Shown: piece by piece, positions 37,285-50,272 of the stretch
Layout of the letters: each line of letters starts with the position of its first letter
How positions within the stretch are numbered: position 1 is the first letter of the stretch
From: Diploscapter coronatus
Lineage: Eukaryota > Nematoda > Chromadorea > Rhabditida > Rhabditidae
NCBI GenBank assembly: GCA_964036155.1
Contig: OZ038423.1
Span: 22,645,249-22,709,248, forward strand
Direction of reading: 5' to 3'
DNA: 64,000 bases
The notes under the pieces: generated by a model
What the model saw: only the letters and a program-made list of their open reading frames with translations
Told to the model about the DNA's origin: nothing
Databases searched by the model: none
Made by a program: the position numbers and the translations under genes

Positions 37285-37496
37285 TATTGTCGCGTCATCA
37301 TCTTCGTTTCGCGAAACTTTATCTTTTTCATGACCACCTTTTCAGGCTGTTCGTTTCACTGTTAATCTCTCGAACAATCAGCCCTGGTTTCTGTTGCGTT
37401 TTCTCGTTTCCTCATTCAACTCTACGGGTAGAATTCTAATTCGAAAGACCGATTAACGCAGGTCCGGAAAAGGACGAATCGATAGGAACAACAATC

Positions 37497-40400
37497 ATGG
37501 AGGGTCCATCCGAGTGCAGTGTTCAGGTAGATTTATTTTTCCGGATTTTTCACAATATATTTTGTATAAATTCGAATATCATGCCATGCGAATAATATAA
37601 TTTATCTTTATTATTGATGATTTGATTTCAAAAAAATATTGAGGAAAAATGATACTATTTGTTAGGTTTAAGAAAATCGTATGACAGACTATTTTTAAGA
37701 GCTACATGGTGTGAATCTTTTTCGATTAGAAATATTATTCAATTCTTGCAAATAACGTGTCTTACGAAATTGAATGAAAACATTCCATTATAAATTCTCA
37801 TCATTTCGTAACTAGTTTGAATCAATATTGACATTCGCGTTGCGATTTGAACGAACCGTTGTTTTCTGATTCGAGCGCATTTGCAGGTGTTCTGTCGAGT
37901 GCGACCGCTGAACAAGACCGAGGAGAAAAACCAGGACCGATTCGCTCCCAAATTCCCCTCCGAGGATAGCATTTCACTAGGGGTAAGTAAATTATTTTCT
38001 TATAATTTTTGAAAAAATTAAAATGCAAGATATGCATTTAGAGTAATTATAATTTTTATTAGCTATTATCACGCTTCTAATATTATTTTCCCTAATCATT
38101 TTGCTCTTCGAAATTTTCAAAACATTCCGGTGCAATTTCCGAATTTTATTTTTCACTTCCAAAAATGCGAAAACAATATCGATTCACCGAAATTGTGGCC
38201 ATAGAGAGAGAGAAGAAAGACAGGTGTGTCATCAAGCTTTCGGATATCTAGATATTCTGCTAGATTAGGCTTCATTAATCTTCTAAATAATAAGGGAGAT
38301 TCTTGCTAGATTTGGAAAAAAGATGGTCTACAAGAATTTTCTGAACGTTCCTTAACAGATTTGTGTTCCGCGTATCCCTGGATTAAAAACTAAATTTGTT
38401 TTTCCTAATTCTTGAATAGATTCACATGTTTCTAGCTCTTTAGATCTACCCCCTTATAGCTTTCAAACTAGGGTTTCTGTAAAATAAGTGGCTGATCATT
38501 TCAGTATAAGTTTGATCAATTGGTTCAGACCTAAATTAACTTCTTAAATCTGAGAATAGATCCATATCTAGTTATCCTCCAAACCTGCCTCATATATCTC
38601 TGTTCACCAATTTATTTATCACCCTCTTTCTTCTCTCGATTGCTCCAATTCTCGCCGTCTCTCGGCTAATTGTAGCAGTAAATCCTTTCCATCTCTGATT
38701 CCTTCCTCTATCCGGAGTTCCAGTGCTATTTCGTCAATCGGCCTTTTCAAAGGGTCGCTGCGCGTTCTTGTACCCCGAAGGGCGATTCAGTCTAGAGGAG
38801 AAAATCGATATACGACATATGAGAGTTGAATTGACAAGTGCTCGGATTACTGAAATTTTGAGTTTAGAAAGAAAAATGACGGGAAATTAGTCAAAATGAA
38901 CTTTCTAAATGTAACACGTTGTAAAATATGAGATTAATTTATTCAAATAAAAAGTTAAATATAAAATTTCCATATAGACCTAAATTGGATATAATTTTTC
39001 CTTTGATAGAAGAAGAACTCGGGGTTGAGAGAAATATTATATGAAAGGGAGAGAGTGAAGAATATCGCGAATGAGTTTTGAATTGAATACGATGTTCAAG
39101 GTGAACTGTTTGATTGTTGTGCGCACACGCCTGCGTCCTTTGCTAGAATTGTGAATAGAAAAGAAGGAAAGTTTATTTTGGCTGGAAAAGGCAAATAGAG
39201 TTGAAAACGAATACATTTTTTTAAAAATTCATAAAATCGAATTCTTCAAAAATATGCAAGACCAAATAAAACTATGAAAGATGATGATAATTTCAGGGTA
39301 AAGTGTTCGTGTTCGACAAAGTTTTCAAGCCGAATACGACCCAAGAGCAGGTCTACAAGAATGCCGCCCATCACATCGTCTCGGATGTGCTGGGTGGATA
39401 CAACGGCACCATATTCGCTTATGGCCAGACAAGTTCCGGCAAGACTCACACCATGGAGGTTATTGAATCAGTTTATTCTATTGCAAACACCAACGGATCT
39501 CAAACTATTTGTTGCAAATTTACGGGAATTCATTTCTAAATTCTGCTGCAAAATAGCTTCAGACGCAAAATTACTAACTGAACAGCTTCAATATCATTGA
39601 ATTTTGAGATGATTTTTTTTTCGGAATTTACGGAAACTTAAACTTGTTGAAAATGTAATTTGTTTGAGTAAAATCACAATCAAGCTACCACCACCACATT
39701 GATTATGAATATCAAATAATATGATCAGTTAAATTATGCGACGTATCAAAATGATTCAGGGAGACCTGTCTGATTCGAATTTTCAAGGCATTATTCCTCG
39801 AATTATCGCCGATATCTTCAACCATATTTATTCGATGGACAAAGAGCTTGAGTTCCACATCAAGGTCTCCTACTTCGAAATTTACAATGAACGCATCAGG
39901 GATTTGTTGGATAGTAAGTATTTTTTCCTATAATGCATTTGTATCTTCTGATTGGATACATTTTCGATAAGAAATGTTGATAGTGGGTAAAACCACGAAA
40001 AGTTACCTAAAATCCCTCGGCTGTTGCATACAACAATAGCTTGTCCTCGGGACGGACCACTAGTCCTGTGTGGCTAGGATAGGCCGACTGTCCCATCACG
40101 GGCTGAGGGTAGCCGACTCCACTCAGTGGGAACAAGGATAAGGAAAAAAGAGTGAACACGTTTCTTGAAATTAGAAATGCAAATTGTTTTGATTTAATAA
40201 TGATCTTACTCGTTCTTGTTCAGATAAAATAAGACATGTTTCACATATTTAAAGTAATTTGAGATTTCATGAACAATAGTCCGTGGATATAATTTTAAAA
40301 AAACTACACGTATTCAAAGATCATACTTAGTGTAGCCTTACAATATTTAAAACATTGAATAGAGGGATTTATGCGATTATTTCAGTCGAGAAAGTGAATC

Positions 40401-43400
40401 TCTCGATCCACGAGGACAAGAATCGAGTGCCCTATGTGAAGGGAGCCACGGAACGGTTCGTTGGTTCTCCAGAGGAGGTTATGCAGGCGATCGAGGATGG
40501 AAAGGCCAACAGAATGGTCGCTGTTACGAGTAAGTCGGATCTAAATTCTCAAATATCTGAATCTAAAAATTTATTATAAAACTTCTGATAGTTCAGAAAA
40601 ACCACGCGAAATTGGTTACAAGGAAAGCTTCTTTCAAATGTTAAACTTTGATACATATTTGAAAGTTACGAACTTTCATACTTATGATCCAAAAGGCCAG
40701 ATAAAATAACAAATTAAATTTATTATTTTCCACGAACTTAAAACTGAAACACGTTAAATATCTGATTCTCTACAAAAGTATACACATGTAGACAAATTTC
40801 GAAACTTATCCGACAAATTCCAGACATGAACGAGCACTCGTCCCGTTCTCACTCGGTATTCCTCATCACTGTCAAGCAGGAACATTCCACATCGAAGAAG
40901 CAGCTCACTGGCAAATTGTACCTAGTCGACTTGGCTGGTTCGGAGAAAGTATTATTTTTTATCGAGTTTTCTTTCATCCTGAAATTATAGGTCTCAAAAA
41001 CCGGTGCCCAAGGTACCGTTCTGGAGGAAGCAAAGAACATTAACAAGTCGCTGACAGCACTCGGTATTGTCATCTCCGCGCTCGCTGAGGGAACGGTAAT
41101 TTTTGAAATTTTGACATCGCCATCCTAAAAATTCGATCGGATTATCAATTAAAATCCTCATTGGTGAATAGAAGTTAATGAAGCACAGAATGAGTAGCTA
41201 AGTATGAATTCCAGTAAGATTTTTAGAATTTATCATTTCCTTTGTATATGTGAGAATAAAAGTGCGATTTTAGAACTGCAATAATAACACATTAAATTTG
41301 TCGAAACATATTCTAAGTAAAATTTAGAAATCCCACGTGCCCTATCGAGACTCGAAACTTACTCGAATTCTGCAAGAATCTCTCGGAGGCAACTCTCGAA
41401 CGACTGTGATTATTTGTTGTTCTCCATCGCATTTCAACGAATCTGAAACCAAGTCGACGTTGCTTTTCGGAGCTAGGTAGGGACTTTCACATTTTTTAAA
41501 ATTAAGCTAAATTTTCAGAGCTAAGACGATCAAGAACGTCGTCGTCGTCAACGAGGAGCTCACAGCCGAGGAATGGAAACGGCGATACGAGAAGGAGAGA
41601 GACAAGGTGAATTTTTGTTGAAATATTTCAAGAAAAACACATTATCAATAAGTCACAGCTTGAGGGGTCTCCAGATCTCCAGATTTCTGAAACTTACGAT
41701 AATTCCATGAACCTGTCGATTTCTACATCGAACATTTTCAATGGAAATAAAATTAACGATGAATTCAGGTCTCGCGTCTTTCCGCTCTTCTTCAAGCGGC
41801 GCAAATGGAGTTGGGCCGATGGAGGTCGGGCGAACGCGTCGCCGAATCCGAGTGGGTCAATCTCACGGAAGGAGCTGCCATGGCTATGTCCGAGAGTGAG
41901 TATTCTTTCCTGTATCTATGGTTTAAGTACGATGATCAATATTGTATCGAAAACAGCGGCATCCGATTAAACAGCAAATAGTTTGAAACTTGTGAATTAT
42001 CAAAAACTTGTCAAACTCGCCGAATAATTAGTGCACTGAAAACGTCGCAATCTGGTATCCCGTCAAATGAGCTTTTCGAAATCCATATAATCCACACAAC
42101 TGAGCTTGATTATTCCAGTCTCCGGCGGCTCTTCGACCCCACTCATGGAGCGTTCGATGATCGCTCCGGCACCGCCGATGCTTACCTCAGTCACAGGGCC
42201 TATCACCGACGAGGAAAAGAGAAAGTACGCGCCTTTATTTGGAGTGCAACTTTATCGCACAAATATCAGTCGCAATTTTAAGTATCTTCAATAGTACAAG
42301 TTTTAGATGTAGAAATTTGATCGATGTGTCACAGCGCTTACAAAAGTGACCTAAATTGCATCCCCATTTTTACTTTACCGCGGAAATTCACCCTGAAACT
42401 TTAGGTACGAAGAGGAGCGCGTCAAGCTCTACCAACAATTGGACGAGAAAGATGACGAGATCCAGAAAGTCAGTTCGGAGCTGGAGAAACAGAAGCAACA
42501 GGTAATTTACTTAGTTGCTCCAATTAGTCGGCTTATTTGCCCCAATTAGCTTTATTTAATTGCCATAGTTTAGGTGCTCCTTCTGGACGAGGCTATTCAG
42601 CAGCTCAAGGAGAACGAAGAACAAATCCGAGAGGAGAATTCAAGGATTCTCAAGGAGGCAGAGGATAAGCAACAGGAAGGAAAGGAGGTGGAAAATGGAA
42701 TTTTCGACGGTATTTTTGGAGGATGAAAAATTTAGATGATTACCGCCCTCGAAGAAATCGCCGTGAATCTGGATCTCCGAAACGCCGAATACGAGAAGAT
42801 CAAGGTCCAACTCGAGCAGTTGCAGGTACTCGAAACGAATTTTGGAGCATTTCGATAAATTCCTAGTTTACCTAGACCGAAAGTTCCATTAGTATTAGAA
42901 ACAAAATAGTTAACTTGAGATTCAGAATTTTTTAAAACATAAAATGAAATTATGCAGGAGTATAGAATTTTCGAAATCTTACATGCACATCATTAAAAAT
43001 CATAATATACCACTTATCCTCCTCATTAAAAATTTTTTTTTGTAATAACCATCGACTTGATATTTCAGGAAGATAATCAAGCTCTGGAGGACAAGATGAA
43101 CCATGCTACCTCCACTCTGAACGCTCACTTGGAGGAGTGCGGTCCGAAGATCAAGAACTTCAAAGAGGCCATTTACAACATCGTCAGGTACAGATTCATA
43201 AGTTATTTAGCCGCAGGACTAACTCTGTATTAAGCGTGTTCTTATTCATTAACACCTAAACCAAGAGTTAGTTTATCTTGAGATCAAGCAATAAGTAATT
43301 CGATTGCAGGGAGTACAGCATCGCCGACATCCAGAATCCGAACGACCATCTGCCCGATCACGACCTCCTCAATCACATGCGAATCGGAGTCTCCAAACTC

Positions 43401-45153
43401 TTCAGCGAATCCGTCGCTGCTAAAGAGGTAGGTTATTTTAGAAAACTTTTCGTACATCAAATATTAGTCGATCATTATAGAATTTTCCTTGGAATGAAGA
43501 GGCAAAATGTTTAAACGAATCTATTATTTGACGACAATATACTAGAATTTCAAGCTAAAATGAATTACAGTCATTTTTTGCTGAATCAATATACATAAAC
43601 CATTAAGCCATATTTGTAGAGCATAAATCCTTTAACACGCAGTGATTCACCGTAATGTGATTCCAAAACATAAGCAATTATTTGAGACATAATCTAAACA
43701 TGTTATTTCAGACGAGTAGCGCTGAAGCTGCCGCGGCAGAGAACAAGTTGGCAATGGACGTGTCGAAGCTGGAAGGGCAAGATGCGGCCAAGATGAAACA
43801 GTTCCTTGTCAAGGAACAGGCCACTAGGGAAATCAAAGCTTTGTCAGGTAAATGTTGAGAAAATTTTGAAGCTTACTATTGAAAGATAGGTTTTCTTGAT
43901 AAAATAGTCTTCATATCAAGAAAGAATCTTCAAGAGAGCGAATTTTGTCAAATATGGGTGATAGCTGAAAAATCTTGAAACTTGCATAATAGAGAAAACT
44001 TGATATGATCATAATTATTTATTTCTTCAATTCTGATATCTAATTTATCTCAGAGCGCGTGAACATGGAGTTCGCCACGCTGAAGAACCTGAAATCGGAA
44101 TTCCTGCGTCTGATCCTCTCGAAGTGTCAGCCAACCGGGGCAGAGATCGACGAGGACAGCTTGTCTGGACCTGCTCAGAAGCAGCGAATCCAGTTCCTCG
44201 AGAACAACCTCGACAAACTCACAAAAGTTCACAAGCAGGTAAAATTTATGGATAGGTTTCAGGAAGTTGATTTGATGAGTTGTGGCTTCCTAATACACTG
44301 GTTCAGCGGGAATAGTCATAGTATCAAAATGAAACTGGTTATTAAAAATTCAATAATATCGATAAGATTAAGGAAATTAAAAGATAATGGTTAAAACTAG
44401 ATCTAATTCAGCGCTGATGAAAACGTGATAAAATAATCGAGAATAAAATTATGCAAAATTTCAGCTCGTCCGCGACAACGCCGACCTTCGAGTCGAGTTG
44501 CCGAAGATGGAATCTCGACTGCGAGGTCGCGAGGAGCGAATCAAACAACTCGAGGGCGCACTCAGAGAGTCCAAGGAGCGAAGTCAGGTCGAACGGAAGA
44601 AGTATCAGCAGGAGGTTTGTCAAATTTGAGTTAGAAATGAAAGAAAGCAAATTTTAGGTGGAACGCATCAAGGACGCCGTCCGTCAGAGAAATATGCGTC
44701 GTCAGAACATGCCTCAGGCAAGCAATACCTCTAATTTAATTATTTGAAAACAAATTAGCGCAAAATGGTCTTGAAATTTCGCTGCTGATCTTCTTTGAAA
44801 CATACTTTGAGCAATCTAATTGTAAATGATTGACACATCTTCGAGTGTCATATGACGAGATGGTCAGACCTAACCTTTTCAATACAAGTTCGCCTTGCTT
44901 TCACCCCCTATCTCTAACTATAGGTCTCCTCATATAGGAATTGCAAGACACAGTGAATACGCTGCTAAAATTTTCTAAGTTTTGATGATTCCAGATCGTG
45001 AAGCCGATTCGCCCCGGTCAGCCGTTCACTCCTGTGGTGGTCGCTGGCGGCGGCGGTGGCGGCTCTCCTGTCATTCGACCTGCTAACGCCGGACAAATGG
45101 GCGGTGCGTCAAATAATTCTACCCCTGAGAGTGCAGGGACCAACCTTAGCTAG
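37497..45153 (+). CDS. unc-116: Kinesin-1 heavy chain (UNC-116/KIF5)
   Basis: Twenty-one exons: 37497-37526, 37887-37982, 39297-39458, 39760-39913, 40386-40529, 40824-40948, 40991-41095, 41328-41476, 41519-41606, 41769-41895, 42119-42224, 42405-42501, 42574-42687, 42736-42825, 43069-43187, 43310-43427, 43712-43847, 44054-44238, 44465-44614, 44658-44717, 44995-45153, giving 837 residues. The N-terminal motor has the P-loop [11 protein letters not shown], switch [10 protein letters not shown] and switch II DLAGSEK; then neck, long coiled coil and the globular tail with [10 protein letters not shown], the autoinhibitory IAK-type motif. It carries vesicles and mitochondria toward microtubule plus ends. 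The intron after 44717 has a GC donor (CAG|GCAAGC), firmly supported because tail homology resumes at 44995. The frame stays open for 91 codons after the TAG stop at 45151-45153. Confidence 0.96.
40010..40145. other. GC-richer island in a kinesin intron
   Basis: Inside the 472-bp intron between 39913 and 40386, about 135 bp differ from the AT-rich surroundings and contain related short blocks such as AGGCCGACTGTCCC and TAGCCGACTCCACT. No coding frame continues from the flanking exons. It may be a repeat insertion or an unannotated structured RNA; neither can be shown here. Confidence 0.3.
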
Positions 45154-48058
45154 GATGAGGCGACGATCGGAGGCGACGAGGAGCAGCAGGAGGAATACGT
45201 ATATGAGTCCGAGTGGAAGTGGACGAGCGTCACGGCGAGGGTCTCCCCAAAGAGGGAAAGGTCCTGCTCGTGCTGCTCTTCCACTACGAATTCGGACTCG
45301 TCAACCTGCAAGGAAAGCTCCTCAGAAACGCCGCCTGATCGTCGGGAAAAGGAAAAGGAACGAGAAAATGACAGTAGCGATAAAAACGAGGATCAAATGA
45401 CCCTCTCACAAGTCATTGCACATTTGTGAAGAAAGGATTTTGAAAATTCCATGAACACATCAACAAAGAAGTTACTGAAAAATTGAAACAGTGATTTTTG
45501 GTGCGATATTTTGAAACGTAACAATTTTCAAAGTCCAACGAAAACATAAAGAATGTGCCTTCTAAGAGCAAAGACTATTTTGGGTTAACTTCTATTAGGA
45601 TTAGGATAATCACAAATATTTTCTAAAGAAACAAATTCGGGAAGCTTCCTGGCAGAACGTATTGTTCCAGAAATTTTGGCTAATGCCTTGAAGTTTTCCG
45701 AAGTAAACCAGCAAAGCCGCATAACTTCTCGGTTAAGTGTGGTGTGTTGATGGCACCTTTGTGTCACATCGCGTTAATCCATCCCGAGTTTGGTCTAACT
45801 CATTTATGTATCCGTGCATTTTCAGGTCCGCAATAAGTCGTCAACTCGGATGTGTGCATTTCTAGACGTCAACCCACTAAATCGAGTGCACTATTTCATG
45901 GGATCATCCTAGGTTTATCAAAATATTCACACATACACGTTCCGGATTTTAGTACATATAACTAATTTCCTTCAGTAATTTGGATCAATAGGGTAATTGC
46001 ATTGGATTGTCTGAGACATTGATGAAATAATCTCCTATCCCAGATCAGATTTTGTTATATTTGAACATGCAATTCCCATCCAAATTACCGCATTTCGCGT
46101 CATATTTATTTCATTGTCAATTTTCTTTGGTATTGAAAATGGTTTCTCTTGCGAATGGTAAGGATTGAGATTATATCAACCATTTTGGAACAGAATGTTG
46201 GTATTTATCACCTGAAATTGCCCACGCTAATCTATCAGTCCTTTACACATGTTAGTCGAGTTTTGCAACTCCGTTGGGAGCACAATCAATCTAATCACTT
46301 TCATCAGTTATAGAACGAAACGTCATTTGCTATTTATGCGTAATTTTGTAAATGACGTTGTAGGAAATTGGGCTTCTTGGAAAGTTCAGTTAGTTTTTAG
46401 ACGAAACTTTTGGCAAAGAAAAACTGCCAAAACTTTTCAAGAGGCAAGAAATTGTTTGGGCTTCAATAATTCTGGCACTATCGTTCTTCTCCTTTTCAAT
46501 TTTGTCACATTCTCTGTGATTCGTTACCCGCGTAATGCTAATTTCAATCGTTTTTAGTCCTATCCAAGTATTTATTTCATAATTTAAGCAGCATAACTTT
46601 CTTCTAAACTTTCTGTCTTCTAAACCGCATTTTTGCACGATTTCTAATCGCCAAATATCCAACTTTAAACTTCAATTCAAATAATCAAAATATTCGCTGT
46701 TTCAGTTATATCCTTCTGAAGTCCAAAATGTTGGGCATTTTATTTATATGTTTCAGTCGGAAACCTATCTTTCCATCCTCTAGCCACTTCTCTTACCGAA
46801 AGAGCTTTTAGAACATCTTTGTTGTTACAACTTTCTATTCCTTTTCAGCAGAAGATCATTTATTCAATATCCTTTTCACCATTCTAAACTTTAAACCGAT
46901 TCAAGTGATTTTTACGAATCTAATCTCAAAACTTGCGTATTTTCGAAATTTGATTAGGTTTGTAAAAAATTATCTTTTTTCATTTTATGTCTGGCTTTTG
47001 GGTGTGTGCTGCCTCTAATACCTTTGATTTTCCTCTAACTTTCTAAAAATCCTTCAATTTACCGTGATTTTCTGCAGCTGAAAATCCCCTTCTAACAGTG
47101 GCTTGAATTCAAAACATTTTCAATTCGTTTGTTGCAGTGTTTTGATATGATTACTGATAAATCGATAATGAGTTGGCTTGTTTGCGGTAATCATTTTCCC
47201 ATTTTGATATAACGTTGAATAAATTTTTACCCTTTGAAGTGAAATAACAATAAAGTTTGAATAATACGAATATTATGATTGCATTTTGATGATGGCAGAA
47301 TAAGTTAGCGTAATTATTTTGTGTGCAAATGTGCATCTAAAGAACAAAAGGACTAAATTCTGTAATACGTCGTGGAGTTATGGTATGTTTTATTCGAATG
47401 CACACATGGGAAATCAGCTATCCTAATTTAAAATCTATTTACTACTGCTTCAAAGAAGGCAATGGATCTATGCGAAAATCCAAATGCAGTCATAATTAAT
47501 CTCGAAACACATGCATGAAATGTTTGTGAAAATAAAACGTCGTTAGTTTTGTCCTCAAAAACTTCAAAAATGAGCGTTATACGTATTTATTTGGGTAAAT
47601 TATTCGAAACTTCAGCTACTATTGTAGACTCGCGATTTAACTTCTGACAATTAATCAACCAATTAAATCTCCATTTTATCATCAAGCCTTTTGGGTAACG
47701 ATTTGATTCGACCTATATTTGTCCGAAATATCTTCATCATGCAATTCCATATCAGTTTAGCGAACCCGAAAATCATTCATAATTCATCTTTCTATTTATT
47801 ATTGGACCACTAAAATTCATTTCCACTTTGCTATGCTTTTCTTCAAAATGACTATTTTTACAATGAGCAATATTTCAGTTACGCTGTTTTCCTGTTAAAT
47901 ACTCATTTAACGAATTGTAAATTGTAGTTCATGTTATGTTCTCAGAATAAATTATTCCTGTTACGTGGAATCAAATGAAATCATGAAACAGTTTTCAAAC
48001 TGTTGGATATTTCATTTTTCCTTGATTTCCTCTAAAAACTTATTAATTTCAGCCAAAA
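45154..48058. other. Intergenic region downstream of kinesin
   Basis: The first 275 bp remain open in the kinesin frame and also in another frame, discussed as a possible C-terminal extension. The rest to 48058 is AT-rich with isolated open frames under about 100 codons on both strands and no recognisable exons or RNA genes. Confidence 0.4.
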
Positions 48059-48456
48059 ATGACCCTTTGGAGAGCAGCTGGCATCAACTACGTGCGATTT
48101 TCGCAGATTGCCGCCCAGGTCACCAGAAAGTGTGCCAAGGTAGTTTAAAAATACATTAATTAATTTAGAAAATTATCTTCATCAAGGGTTGAAGATTTTT
48201 TAGTACTGTTTAAGTTTGAAGTTAATTTTTCCACAGGGTGTCTTTGCAATAGTCTGATGATCTTATAAGCGAAGTTCGCAATTTTTGAAACGTTTCAAGA
48301 AGTATTTGCAAATTTTCTAAAATGTGAGATTTCCAGAAAATAAAATCTTATTTTTCTAAAATAAGAAGTTTTTAGGCAAAGGACAAGAAGGTCGGCAGCT
48401 CGACGCTGAAAATCTACCCGTGGCAGGACGGAAAACTGGTCAAGAAGGAGCAGTAG
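48059..48456 (+). CDS. ATP5F1E: ATP synthase subunit epsilon, mitochondrial
   Basis: Two exons (48059-48139 and 48376-48456) encode 53 residues, the usual size. The N terminus WRAAGINYVRFSQIAAQVTR matches the WRxAGLxYxxYSxIxAxxxR signature of the subunit, and the second exon ends in KIYPWQDGKLVKKEQ. The protein is part of the F1 central stalk in the mitochondrial matrix, with gamma and delta. A TTTCAG acceptor lies 6 nt before the ATG, fitting trans-splicing, and AATAAA signals follow at about 48582 and 48624. Confidence 0.94.
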
Positions 48457-50272
48457 TCTAATTTTTCTTTAAAGTTGGCTAATCAGAAGAAATTTGAACG
48501 TTAGATGAGTCATTTCGATCGATGTTTGCTTTAAATTTTTGTAGCGTAGAGTATATGCAGATCATATTTTGTCATAGATTTTGAATAAAATTTTATTTTT
48601 TTAAATTCCTACAAAATTTGTCCAATAAAGTCAATTTTAACATAATAAGGGAAGAAGTGAAAAACAGTATTCATCGCCATCTTGGGATCAATCTTTGATC
48701 CTGAAATTATTCAATCATAACTTTTCCGGTAACTAGTAAATGACGGAGTGTCTTTTCCACACTATTTATTTTAAATTCCATCCCCTCGCTCATTTACCAA
48801 CTGCCAACTTTTCCAAATTTACAAAAAAAAAAAGTCGATAAACTCTGAATCATTTCCACTACTGAATGCCCAGGAAGGCAATAAAATGCTCGATAGCCAC
48901 CATGAAAACTCAACAGAAGAAAAAGAAATATGTGAATTGTTGAATTTTTCGTCATTCCTCAGACTTCTTCTGAGTTTGCTCGTCTGAAGGACCATATTTG
49001 GTCATCCCACTTTCTCTCGATTCTATGAGTTTTCCCTTTTTCCTTCGTATTTCTTTGCTTTTGCATCTTTGAATGTTGGAATTCGACAAAGGATCGGCTT
49101 GTATTCATTTCAGCGAATCATCACTTTCTATGCTTTCGCAAGATTCATATCAACAATCATATCTTTTTGTACAATTTTCCGAATTTCAATCTATTCTTTT
49201 TCGATTGTTTGAAGACAATATATTTTGAAAATATTCTATGAGGCATTCCCTTAAATGGTTCATGTCGAATTTTGGCAGACTTTTTCCTACTTCGCACAAC
49301 AAGTGCTCAGGTCTTTTTTTTTCATTTTTCATCTGTTTCATTATTTCACATCTGAAAAATATAGAATACTTTTTAGTATTGAAGTTCCAAAATCTAGAAG
49401 GTCAAAAATTGAGAGAGAAAGAATGATTTTAAGCCAATCTCTCCTTTCCTCGTTTTATTTCTCCATTTTTCTAGCCACTAAAAACAATTGTGCACCACCC
49501 AGATTAAGGACCAAATAATAGTAATTGCATATTATAGTCATTAGAATAGCGAAAGCTTTAGACTATCAATTTCTTCCTATGCAATTCATTCATTGACAAC
49601 TTCGTGCTTTTTGATTCTCTTGCAATTTCTGTATTTCTGCGATGCCTCAATACCAGTTTCCCCTTACTGAATTCCATCACAAAATGGGCATGTTTCACGA
49701 GCTCGTTCATCTGTTTGTGTACCCAAAAAGATGTCAACAAATCAATGACAAATGACTTGAGTAAACAAACAATAACATTGATTTTTATTGCATTTTTGGT
49801 AAATCTCTGAATTTTTACTTAAAAAGAAACTTGTTTATTTTGACGAGAATGGATTTCATTTTTCTGATCATTTGGGAATTAAGTTTGCAGTCTACAAAAG
49901 TTGTGAATGATTTTTTTTTTAATTCATCTCGAGGCGACACAAGAGTACTACTTCAAATCGATTTCCATACAGCTTTTCCACTGATGCATTTCACGAATTC
50001 TGAAAAATCAATATTCTCTAATTACTTTTTTTAATAAACTTTTCATATTTTTTAGTTTTCCTATACTCTGATCGTGATACCTTGAATGACTCTGAGTGTT
50101 TGAAGTACCTTTTCTGTCCATTTTCTGTTCAGGTCATTGTAGTATTTTCTCTTCAAGTCTCACTCTATTCATCCCCTATTTTTGTCCTTTCACCCCCAAA
50201 ATATCCATGAAATTATTTATTTTCGCCTTTCAGGAGCTATTTTTGAAGAAAAAGTACCGTAGTTAGCCAGAG
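48457..50272. other. Intergenic region
   Basis: AT-rich DNA with one copy of a dispersed repeat (49390-49515). Several open frames of 60-90 codons lie between 49238 and 50034 but have no consistent splice partners or recognisable residues. A CTTTCAG acceptor at 50226-50232 may be the trans-splice site of the next gene. Confidence 0.4.
49390..49515. repeat. Dispersed repeat, copy 2
   Basis: Similar in block order and orientation to 14674-14798, sharing AAAATCTAGAAG, the GAATGATTTTAAGCCAATCT block, TTTTCTAGCCAC and TGTGCACCAC. It lies between two genes and has no coding role. Confidence 0.5.

Larger units (their letters stand above)
34464..37496. other. Intergenic region upstream of kinesin heavy chain
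   Basis: About 3 kb without a supported exon. The part at 34690-35235 is a strongly pyrimidine-rich strand (long CTTT/TCTC runs ending in a TG microsatellite near 35184), which produces long artefactual open frames. A foldback element lies at 37181-37284. The last kilobase presumably contains the unc-116 promoter. Confidence 0.45.
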
